Below, in pieces: positions 9,138 to 15,469 of a DNA stretch of 48,287 nucleotides. Positions within the stretch are counted from its first letter, which is position 1, and each line of letters begins with the position of its first letter. A program made the position numbers and the translations under genes. This DNA is from JAIQFL01 sp035295745 (GTDB taxonomy: Bacteria > Acidobacteriota > Terriglobia > Bryobacterales > Bryobacteraceae): assembly GCA_035295745.1 (NCBI GenBank), contig DATGIL010000099.1:1-48287 (forward strand). Direction: 5' to 3'. The notes beneath the pieces are model-generated. The model worked only from the letters and a program-made list of their open reading frames with translations, was not told the origin of the DNA and ran no database searches.

Positions 9138-10096
9138 CCCAACGGGTTCGCGTGGTCGATTCCCATACCGGAGGCGAGCCCACGCGGGTGGTCGTCTCCG
9201 GCGGGCCCGACTTGGGTACGGGAACGATGGCAGAGAGGCTGGAGCGCTTTCGCTTGCACTTTGATACCTTCCGCTCCGCGGTGGTCAATGAGCCTCGAGG
9301 CAACGATGCCATCGTGGGAGCGATTCTCTGCGAGCCTTCCGATCCATCGTGCGATGCCGGCGTAATCTTTTTTAACAACGTCGGCTATCTGGGAATGTGC
9401 GGCCACGGGACCATCGGGCTGATGTCCACCCTGGCTTATCTGGGACGGGTCAAGGGGGGCGTGTGCCGCCTCGAAACGCCGCCCGGTATCGTCGACGCCT
9501 GCCTCCGGGACGATGGGCGTGTGACCATCCGCAATGTGGCGAGTTATCGCAGTGCCGCGAACGTCGCCGTGGATGCGCCGGGCATCGGCACGGTCTATGG
9601 CGATATTGCATGGGGAGGCAACTGGTTCTTCCTCTGCAGCAATCATGGGCAGTCGCTTGCCCTCAGCCGGCTCGACAATCTCACGGAGTACGCGTGGCGA
9701 ATCCGCCAGGGCCTGACGCGGCACGGCATCACGGGCGACAACGGCGGCGAGATCGACCACATCGAACTCTTCGGACCTCCGAGCGGTACGGGAGCCGACA
9801 GCAAGAACTTCGTGCTCTGTCCCGGAAAAGCATACGACCGTTCGCCCTGCGGCACTGGCACCAGCGCCAAGCTCGCCTGCCTTTACGCCGACGGCAAACT
9901 GCGGCCCGGCCAGGTCTGGCGCCAGGAAAGCATCGTTGGAAGCGTATTCGAAGGGACGGTCTCAGTGGTGGACGGCAAGATCTACCCCGAGATCACCGGC
10001 TCGGCATACGTGAATGCGGATGCGGAACTGATTCTCGACGAGCACGATCCTTTCTGCTTCGGAATTCGAGCGGGATGCGGACCAGTTACGACGTAG
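9134..10096 (+). CDS. Proline racemase family, probable 4-hydroxyproline 2-epimerase
   Basis: 320 aa. Both acid/base cysteines of the racemase/epimerase group are present: GMCGHGTIG (Cys89) and DRSPCGTGTSAK (Cys239). Members with this Cys/Cys pair interconvert trans-4-hydroxy-L-proline and cis-4-hydroxy-D-proline, or racemise proline. The neighbours, a DadA-like dehydrogenase and a DHDPS-family deaminase, favour the hydroxyproline epimerase role. ATG 9134 is preferred to far-upstream in-frame starts because it gives the family N-terminus (VRVVDSHTGGEPTRVV) and forms an ATGA overlap with the preceding gene. Its 3' end overlaps the next gene by 22 nt. Cytoplasmic. Confidence 0.92.
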   Translation: MTQRVRVVDSHTGGEPTRVVVSGGPDLGTGTMAERLERFRLHFDTFRSAVVNEPRGNDAIVGAILCEPSDPSCDAGVIFFNNVGYLGMCGHGTIGLMSTLAYLGRVKGGVCRLETPPGIVDACLRDDGRVTIRNVASYRSAANVAVDAPGIGTVYGDIAWGGNWFFLCSNHGQSLALSRLDNLTEYAWRIRQGLTRHGITGDNGGEIDHIELFGPPSGTGADSKNFVLCPGKAYDRSPCGTGTSAKLACLYADGKLRPGQVWRQESIVGSVFEGTVSVVDGKIYPEITGSAYVNADAELILDEHDPFCFGIRAGCGPVTT

Positions 10097-11202
10097 CGAT
10101 CGCCGGCGGGGGCATCGTCGGCGCTGCGTGCGCGCTGGAGTGCGCCGCAGGCGGGCTCTCCGTAGTGGTCGTCGATCCGGGCGTGGTCGGCGGTGGTGCG
10201 ACTGCGGCGGGAATGGGCCACATCGTGGTGATGGACGACTCGCCGGCGCAGATCGCGCTCACACTCTACTCGCGCTCTTTGTGGATCGAGCTTTCCTCGC
10301 AGCTTCCCGCCGATGTCGAGTACCTGCCCTGCGGCACCTTGTGGGTGGCCGCCGATGAAGAAGAGATGGCCGAAGTGCGTCGCAAGAAAGCGCTTCTGGA
10401 TGGAATTCAGGTCCGCGCCGAAGTGTTGGATTCGCGGCAACTCGCCGAGGCCGAGCCGCATCTGCGTCCCGGACTGGCGGGTGGTCTCCTGGTGCCGGAC
10501 GATTCCGTGATCTACCCGCCGTGTGCCGCACGCTTCCTGCTGGAGCGGGCGAAGTCGCACGGCGCTGAGCTGCGCTTGGGAGTTCGCGCCAGCGGGTTTA
10601 CGGGTCAAGGTATCCAACTCGCCGACGGCTCGCAGTTGAACGCGGGCATCACCGTGAATGCTACCGGTGCGTGGGCGCCGGAACTGACTCCCGGCATTCC
10701 GGTCCGCAAGCGCAAGGGCCACCTGCTGATCACCGACCGCTATCCGGGATTCGTGCGCGCGGCACTGATCGAACTGGGATATCTGAAGAGCGCGCATTCC
10801 ACTACGTCGGACTCGGTGGCATTCAACGCGCAGCCGCGCCGCACCGGTCAGGTGCTGATCGGCTCGTCACGGCAATTCGGCGCCGAGGAGTCTGCGATCG
10901 ACACGCACATGCTGCGCCGCATGCTGGCGCGCGCGCAGGAATACATGCCCGGGCTGGCGGATTTGACCGCCGTTCGCACGTGGACCGGCTTCCGCGCCGC
11001 GACTCCGGACAAATTGCCGCTCATCGGTCCCGTACCTGGGAATGAGAAGCTGTACCTGGCAACCGGCCACGAAGGCCTCGGGATCACGACGTCGCTCGCC
11101 ACGGGCAAGCTGGTGGCGAATCAGATTTTGGGTCGTGAATCTGCGATTCCGTGCGCTCCTTATCTTCCCGGACGAAGCCAGGAGGAGCACGCGCATGGCT
11201 GA
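10075..11202 (+). CDS. DadA-like FAD oxidoreductase, probable beta subunit of D-hydroxyproline dehydrogenase
   Basis: 375 aa DAO/glycine-oxidase-type flavoprotein. Dinucleotide-binding motif AGGGIVGAACALE at the N-terminus, a GATAAGMGH segment, and a C-terminal FAD motif in TWTGFRAATPDKLPLIGP and ATGHEGLGIT. In multi-subunit hydroxyproline dehydrogenases this chain oxidises cis-4-hydroxy-D-proline to 1-pyrroline-4-hydroxy-2-carboxylate and hands electrons to the other subunits. ATG 10075 gives the standard flavoprotein start and overlaps the epimerase by 22 nt; it overlaps the following 2Fe-2S gene by 8 nt. The compact overlaps support a single operon. Not a stand-alone D-amino-acid dehydrogenase by context. 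Confidence 0.9.
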   Translation: MRTSYDVAIAGGGIVGAACALECAAGGLSVVVVDPGVVGGGATAAGMGHIVVMDDSPAQIALTLYSRSLWIELSSQLPADVEYLPCGTLWVAADEEEMAEVRRKKALLDGIQVRAEVLDSRQLAEAEPHLRPGLAGGLLVPDDSVIYPPCAARFLLERAKSHGAELRLGVRASGFTGQGIQLADGSQLNAGITVNATGAWAPELTPGIPVRKRKGHLLITDRYPGFVRAALIELGYLKSAHSTTSDSVAFNAQPRRTGQVLIGSSRQFGAEESAIDTHMLRRMLARAQEYMPGLADLTAVRTWTGFRAATPDKLPLIGPVPGNEKLYLATGHEGLGITTSLATGKLVANQILGRESAIPCAPYLPGRSQEEHAHG

Positions 11203-11443
11203 TCGGGTGAATCTGTCGGTGAACGGTGTGCCGGTGACGATGCCTGCGGGGGCGATGGTGTCTGCGGCAGTGGCGGCGGCGGGCGTATTCGCGTTTCGCA
11301 AGTCGGTGACCGGAGAGCCTCGTGCGCCCTTGTGCGGAATGGGGATCTGCTTCGAATGCAGGGTGACGATCAATGGGCGGGAGCATTGCAGGAGTTGCCA
11401 GATTCCGTGCCAGGATGGCATGAAGGTAAGCACGGATGAGTGA
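11195..11443 (+). CDS. Small 2Fe-2S subunit of the D-hydroxyproline dehydrogenase
   Basis: 82 aa ferredoxin-like protein with Cys47, Cys52 and Cys55 in CGMGICFEC, then further Cys in HCRSCQIPC (65, 68, 72). Small proteins of this kind are the gamma subunit of HcnABC/LhpBEF-type amino-acid dehydrogenases, carrying electrons between the two flavin subunits. ATG 11195 follows a strong AGGAGGAG at 11181-11188, and it overlaps the DadA-like gene by 8 nt. The last codons (GMKVSTDE) are repeated as DNA 311 bp downstream in a non-coding duplication, so the 3' end of this gene was copied when the repeat region grew. Confidence 0.9.
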   Translation: MADRVNLSVNGVPVTMPAGAMVSAAVAAAGVFAFRKSVTGEPRAPLCGMGICFECRVTINGREHCRSCQIPCQDGMKVSTDE

Positions 11444-11457
11444 ACTGTATCCATCTC

Positions 11458-11683
11458 GCAGGCACTCCTGCCTGCCGTCTCGCCACTCGTGCCGAGACTT
11501 TTCTGGCGTCTGCAGAGCGGGCGGCGTCGACGCAGCGAGCCGCGACCGTCGGGGAGCGAAACTGAGAGAGCACTCAAGAGTGTCGACAGCGTCGAGAGCA
11601 CTTTGCGCGGCAGACGTGGCACACCCCCCGAAAAGTCTCGACAAGAGTGTCGAGACGGCAAACACGAGTGTTTGCGCCACGTC
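11458..11683. repeat. Family A twin-hairpin element, copy 1
   Basis: Left end: GCAGGCA-CTCC-TGCCTGC then GTCTCGCCA-CTCG-TGCCGAGAC (one mismatch). Right end: GTCTCGACA-AGAG-TGTCGAGAC (11635-11656) then GCAAACA-CGAG-TGTTTGC (11658-11675) and GCGCCACGTC. The two ends are inverted copies of each other around a centre of roughly 125 bp that includes GAGCCGCGACCGTC, a motif also found in family B. No ORF of note. Confidence 0.85.
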
Positions 11684-11777
11684 ACACATTGGGATGGATT
11701 CGATGGCCAACCCCTTCCGTGCGGGATGGCATGAAGGTAAGCACGGATGAATGAACTGCATCCATCTCGCAGGCACG

Positions 11778-12010
11778 ACGTGGCGCAGGCACTCCTGCCT
11801 GCCGTCTCGACACTCGTGTCGAGACTTTTCTGGCGTCTGCAGATTGGGCGGCGTCGACGCAGCGAGCCGCGACCGTCAGGGCGCGAAACTGAGATGCCCC
11901 TCAAGAGTGTCGACAGCGTCGAGAGCACTTTGCGCGGCAGACGTGGCACACCCCCCGAAAAGTCTCGACAAGAGTGTCGAGACGGCAAACAGGAGTGTTT
12001 GCGCCACGTC
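11778..12010. repeat. Family A twin-hairpin element, copy 2 with perfect outer termini
   Basis: Begins GACGTGGCGC and ends GCGCCACGTC, a perfect 10-bp inverted terminus, 233 bp in all. Left outer hairpin GCAGGCA-CTCC-TGCCTGC and inner GTCTCGACA-CTCG-TGTCGAGAC; right inner GTCTCGACA-AGAG-TGTCGAGAC and outer GCAAACA-GGAG-TGTTTGC. All four stems are perfectly paired. The left and right outer stems differ in sequence yet both pair. Confidence 0.87.
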
Positions 12011-12061
12011 TTCGCACGAATGTTTCATACACACCAACCCTTAACCCCCAACCCCTGTTTT

Positions 12062-12080
12062 CAAGAGTGTTTGCGCCACG
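12062..12080 (+). repeat. Family A terminal fragment abutting a start codon
   Basis: AAGAGTGTTTGCGCCACGC repeats the last bases of a family A right end, ending three bases before the ATG at 12084. Only the 3' arm is present, so it cannot fold on its own. Confidence 0.6.
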
Positions 12081-12083
12081 CCT

Positions 12084-13319
12084 ATGCCTGACTCTTCCTT
12101 CGACATCGCCATTGTGGGGGCGGGGCCTGCCGGTTTGGCGGCGGCACGGCGTGCTGTCGAATCGGGCGCACGAGTCGCCTTGCTCGACGACAATCCGAGC
12201 CCCGGCGGCCAGATCTGGCGCTCGGACCCGGCACAGTGGCGTCCTCTGCTTGGCACGCTCGAGCCGATCTGCGGCGTGCGTGTCGTCGCTGCGCCTGCGC
12301 CTGGCATCCTCACACTTGAGCGGTTCGACGGCGACCTGGAAATCTCGTATCGCAAGCTGGTCCTCGCCACCGGCGCTCGCGAGCGCTTCCTGCCGTTTCC
12401 GGGATGGACGTTGCCCAATGTGATGGGAGCGGGCGGCCTGCAGGCGCTCGTCAAGTCGGGACTCCCGATCGAAGGCAAACGCGTGATCATCGCCGGAAGC
12501 GGACCACTCTTGCTTGCGGTCGCGAAGTATATGCGCGCTCACGGCGCCAAAGTTCCGCTGGTCGCCGAACAGGCCAGCGATGGGGCGCTCTTTCGCTTCG
12601 CGGCGGGCCTGGTCCGCCACCCCGGCAAACTGCTGCAGACCGTCCAATTCGGCACGTCGCTACTGGGAATCCGCCGTCCCACTTCATGCTGGCCAATTGC
12701 GGCAGACGGGAACGGCAAGCTGGAGAGCATCACCCTATATCGCAACGGCAAGACGTGGAAGGAGCCTTGCGACTACCTGGCCTGCGGCTTCGGTCTCATT
12801 CCGAATACCGAGATCCCGGTGCTGCTCGGCTGTGAGTTGAGCGATACCGGCGTGCGCGTGAACGAATATCAAGAGACCTCCGTCGCAGGCGTCTACTGCG
12901 CGGGTGAAGTCACCGGCATCGGCGGACTGGACCTCTCTCTGGTGGAAGGCGAGATCGCTGGCTACGCGGCGGCCGGCAAATCGGATCTCGCGGCCAGTCT
13001 CTTCGGCGTGCGGACGCGCCACCAGCGCTTCGCCGCATCGCTCGAGAAGGCATTCACGCTCCGCGAGGAACTCAAGAATCTAACGCAGGACGAAACGCTC
13101 GTCTGCCGCTGCGAAGATGTTGCGTACGGGAGAATTCGCGAATGTTCCGGATGGCGCGATGCCAAGTTGCACACGCGCTGCGGCATGGGCCCGTGCCAGG
13201 GCAGGGTGTGCGGAGGAGCGGTGGAATTTCTGCTTGGATGGAAGTCAACCTCGGTGCGCCCGCCGGTATTTCCGGCGCGGATTCAGAGCCTCACTGGCCC
13301 CAAATATCCCCAACCGTAA
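12084..13319 (+). CDS. NAD(P)/FAD-type oxidoreductase, probable alpha subunit of D-hydroxyproline dehydrogenase
   Basis: 411 aa pyridine-nucleotide-disulfide-oxidoreductase fold: VGAGPAGLAAARRA at the N-terminus, GGQIW, LATGARERFLPFPGW, a second dinucleotide fold IAGSGPLLLAVAKY, and GVYCAGEVTGIGG. The C-terminus has a BFD-like iron-sulfur segment, CRCEDV followed by RCGMGPCQGRVCG. This is the architecture of the large subunit of HcnB/LhpE-type opine and hydroxyproline dehydrogenases, matching the DadA-like and 2Fe-2S subunits upstream. It is separated from them by 640 bp of repeats, so it may need its own promoter or read-through. Its last 29 nt overlap the convergent gene at 13291. Confidence 0.9.
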   Translation: MPDSSFDIAIVGAGPAGLAAARRAVESGARVALLDDNPSPGGQIWRSDPAQWRPLLGTLEPICGVRVVAAPAPGILTLERFDGDLEISYRKLVLATGARERFLPFPGWTLPNVMGAGGLQALVKSGLPIEGKRVIIAGSGPLLLAVAKYMRAHGAKVPLVAEQASDGALFRFAAGLVRHPGKLLQTVQFGTSLLGIRRPTSCWPIAADGNGKLESITLYRNGKTWKEPCDYLACGFGLIPNTEIPVLLGCELSDTGVRVNEYQETSVAGVYCAGEVTGIGGLDLSLVEGEIAGYAAAGKSDLAASLFGVRTRHQRFAASLEKAFTLREELKNLTQDETLVCRCEDVAYGRIRECSGWRDAKLHTRCGMGPCQGRVCGGAVEFLLGWKSTSVRPPVFPARIQSLTGPKYPQP

Positions 13320-14349
13320 AGCCGTCCGGAAACGGATCTTCGGGATCGACCACGTACTGCGCGAACCCCGTGATCCACGCCTGCCCGGAGAGCGTCGGCA
13401 CCACCGCATCATACTGCCCGACGCGGGTCTTCTCAATCAACCGGCCGGTGAAGACGGTGCCGAGAATCCCCTCGTGAACGAAGTCCTGACCGAGCGGCAG
13501 TTTGCCCTTGGCATGCAGCGCCGCCATTTTGGCGCACGTACCGGTGCCACAGGGCGAACGGTCGAGCACGCCGCTCCATTGCTCGGGGCGCGACCAGTCG
13601 AGCGTGCCCGTGGAGACGACTACCGCGTTCTTGCGATGCGCATCGGGTCTTGCCGGCTCGCCCGAGATCTGTGCGATCGTCACACCCGCGATCCCCGGAT
13701 TCTCCGGATGCACTACCGGCAACTGCTCGCGCGCCGCCGCCTTGATCCGCTCGGCGGCGCGGGCGATGTCGCCAGCCTGGTCCGGCGTCAAGCGAAGACC
13801 TAGCGCCGCGGCATCCGCGATGACATAGAACATGCCCCCATACGCCACGTCCACGGTGACCGTGCCCATTCCGCGCACTTCCACGGGCGCGTCCAGATGC
13901 GTGGCGAACGCCGGGACGTTGCGAAACGTCACCTTGCGGCACTTGCCGTTGTGCACCTCCGCTTCAATGCCGATGAGGCCCGCGGGCGTCTCCAATTTCA
14001 GCCTCGTCACCGGCTCTTCTACTGGAACCATCCCGGTTTCGATCAGCACCGTGACCACGCAAATGGTGTTGGTGCCCGACATGGGGGGATACTCCACCTG
14101 CTCCATGATGACGAATCCGGCATCAGCCTCAGGGTGAGTGGGGGGCAGAATGAGATTGCAATTCGCCGCCGGATATCCGCGAGGCTCGCGCAGCATGCGC
14201 AGCCGCAGCCGGTCGGCCTGTGTCTCCAGGTAGACCTTCTTCTCGAACATGGTCTTGCCTGGAACATCGAGCACCCCGCCGGTAATCACGCGGCCCGGCT
14301 CGCCGCAGGCATGGGCGTCTACCGCCGTGATCATGCTGGAGAATCGCAT
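13291..14349 (-). CDS. Proline racemase family, probable trans-3-hydroxy-L-proline dehydratase (Ser/Cys type)
   Basis: 352 aa. The first catalytic position reads PPMSGTNTIC with Ser91 where epimerases have Cys; the second is DRSPCGTGTCAK with Cys267. Family members lacking one of the two cysteines are mostly dehydratases, converting trans-3-hydroxy-L-proline to 1-pyrroline-2-carboxylate, though some Ser/Cys members also epimerise 4-hydroxyproline; the choice here is inference. Start MRFSSMITAVDAHACGEPGR at ATG 14349 fits the family. Its A is shared with the TGA of the upstream FAH gene (TGATG), so the two form a coupled pair. The 3' end overlaps the convergent oxidoreductase by 29 nt. With the 9134 gene the island holds two different members of this family. 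Confidence 0.9.
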   Translation of the reverse strand: MRFSSMITAVDAHACGEPGRVITGGVLDVPGKTMFEKKVYLETQADRLRLRMLREPRGYPAANCNLILPPTHPEADAGFVIMEQVEYPPMSGTNTICVVTVLIETGMVPVEEPVTRLKLETPAGLIGIEAEVHNGKCRKVTFRNVPAFATHLDAPVEVRGMGTVTVDVAYGGMFYVIADAAALGLRLTPDQAGDIARAAERIKAAAREQLPVVHPENPGIAGVTIAQISGEPARPDAHRKNAVVVSTGTLDWSRPEQWSGVLDRSPCGTGTCAKMAALHAKGKLPLGQDFVHEGILGTVFTGRLIEKTRVGQYDAVVPTLSGQAWITGFAQYVVDPEDPFPDGFTVGDIWGQ

Positions 14350-15113
14350 CAGCCCGCCACGACAGGGTTGCGCAAAAGTCCGATATCTTCGATTTCCACT
14401 TCCACCACGTCTCCCGGGGCTAGTTTGCGCGTCGCTCCGGGCGTGCCGGTATAGATGAGGTCGCCGGGAAGGAGCGTGACCCAGCCGCTGATCCACTCGA
14501 CGATTTCCGGGCAGTCGAAGATCAAGTCGGCGGTGGTCTGCTGCTGCACCACCTCGCCATTGAGTCGCGTCTTGAGGAGCAGATTCGAATAGTCCACGTC
14601 AGTTGCGATCGCAGGCCCAAGAGGTGCGAAGGTATCCGAACCCTTGGCACGCCACCACTGCAAGTCCTTACCCGGCCCATGCTGCCAGTTGCGCTCGCTG
14701 ACGTCGTTGCCGCAGGTCACACCGAAGATCGCGCTCGCGGCCTCATAGGCGGATGCGTTCTTCACAGCCTTGCCGATAACGATCACCATTTCGCCTTCGT
14801 AATGCAGATCGGTGGCGTCGCGCGGGATGCGAATGGGCCCGCCCGGGTCCTGCAGAGCGGTTATCGGTTTGTAGAAGATTTCGGGGTGCGCGGGCTGGGG
14901 CCGGCCTCCCAGGTGGCTCTTGTAGTTGAGCCCGACTGCCATGATCTTGCCTGGCTGGCAGGGATACAACAGTTCCACATCGGCAAGCGGAACGGTGAAG
15001 CCGTTCGGCTCTGGATTCTCGAAGAGATCGCCCGCGATCTCGCGCACGGTATCGCCATCGAGGATGCCGTACGAAATATTGGACTGGAAGCGGTAGCGAA
15101 TGTAGTGGACCAC
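14349..15113 (-). CDS. Fumarylacetoacetate hydrolase (FAH) family protein
   Basis: About 254 aa. The FAH core is clear: GLNYKSHLGG, then the metal-binding EGEMVIVIG (ExE) and GVTCGNDVSERNWQ, KGSDTFAPLGP and GTPGATRKLAPGDVVEVEI. Family members hydrolyse or hydrate beta-diketo and 2-keto-4-enoate acids, or decarboxylate oxaloacetate-like acids; the exact substrate cannot be read from sequence. Coupled by TGATG overlap to the 3-hydroxyproline dehydratase-like gene, hinting at a role with a keto acid of that pathway. I propose GTG 15113 (VVHYIRYRFQ), 8 nt after a TACAAT hexamer, a leaderless arrangement; in-frame TTG 15128 is the alternative. Confidence 0.88.
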   Translation of the reverse strand: MVHYIRYRFQSNISYGILDGDTVREIAGDLFENPEPNGFTVPLADVELLYPCQPGKIMAVGLNYKSHLGGRPQPAHPEIFYKPITALQDPGGPIRIPRDATDLHYEGEMVIVIGKAVKNASAYEAASAIFGVTCGNDVSERNWQHGPGKDLQWWRAKGSDTFAPLGPAIATDVDYSNLLLKTRLNGEVVQQQTTADLIFDCPEIVEWISGWVTLLPGDLIYTGTPGATRKLAPGDVVEVEIEDIGLLRNPVVAG

Positions 15114-15121
15114 GCTTGCAT

Positions 15122-15127
15122 ATTGTA
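15122..15127 (-). promoter_or_regulatory. Possible -10 TACAAT for the FAH/dehydratase pair
   Basis: TACAAT on the minus strand, 8 nt from the GTG proposed at 15113. Suggests a leaderless message. It lies back to back with a TACAAT on the plus strand at 15156-15161. Confidence 0.45.
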
Positions 15128-15155
15128 GCGTGCTAACTGCTCTCCGGCGGATAGA

Positions 15156-15161
15156 TACAAT
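15156..15161 (+). promoter_or_regulatory. Possible -10 TACAAT for the small protein gene
   Basis: TACAAT 23 nt before ATG 15185, followed by a GGGAGG ribosome site, so this transcript would have a short ordinary leader. Confidence 0.4.
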
Positions 15162-15184
15162 ACGGCTTCGGGAGGTGCGCCGCA

Positions 15185-15466
15185 ATGAAGCAGGAGCCAT
15201 CGTTTTTCGAGGGCCATGAGCCCGTCTTGATCTACATCGCCAAGCGCCTGAACGATGCCTTGCGGCTGGAGACCATCCTCGCGGAATCCGGCGTAGACTT
15301 CGGCGTGGAAGCGGACGAATACCGTGGCGGCGTGGTGTTCCGCAGTGTCAGAACCGGCGCGTTCTTCTATGTGCTTCCCGATGCCGTGGAGACCGCGCAC
15401 GAAATCATGCGGCGCAACAAATACAAGCCCTACGACGGTCCGCAGAGCGAGATCCCGGACGCGTGA
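15185..15466 (+). CDS. Small conserved-looking protein, possibly DUF2007-like
   Basis: 93 aa, acidic to neutral, no signal peptide or TM. Start ATG 15185 has a good GGGAGG site at 15169-15174. The layout (RLNDALRLETILAESGVDFGV, then short strands and a terminal helix AVETAHEIMRR) resembles the small alpha/beta proteins of the DUF2007 putative signal-transducing group, but I am not certain. It ends 3 nt before the convergent M16 gene and is divergent from the FAH gene. Function unknown. Confidence 0.72.
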   Translation: MKQEPSFFEGHEPVLIYIAKRLNDALRLETILAESGVDFGVEADEYRGGVVFRSVRTGAFFYVLPDAVETAHEIMRRNKYKPYDGPQSEIPDA

Positions 15467-15469
15467 AGA

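Larger units (their letters stand above)
11403..12010 (+). repeat. 311-bp tandem duplication containing the 3' end of the 2Fe-2S gene and a family A element
   Basis: GGATGGCATGAAGGTAAGC occurs at 11413 and again at 11724, a 311-bp period. The copied unit runs from about 11403, inside the 2Fe-2S gene, through CATCTCGCAG and a whole family A element. The second copy carries small changes and 17 extra bases (about 11771-11787) where its element begins with GACGTGGCGC. The region 11444-12083 (640 bp) holds no credible gene; it separates two subunit genes of one dehydrogenase. Confidence 0.88.

Noticed and set aside
11436..12091. Short frames inside the two family A copies as small genes
   Set aside because: They read through hairpins, repeat between copies only because the DNA is duplicated, and have no ribosome site or family likeness.
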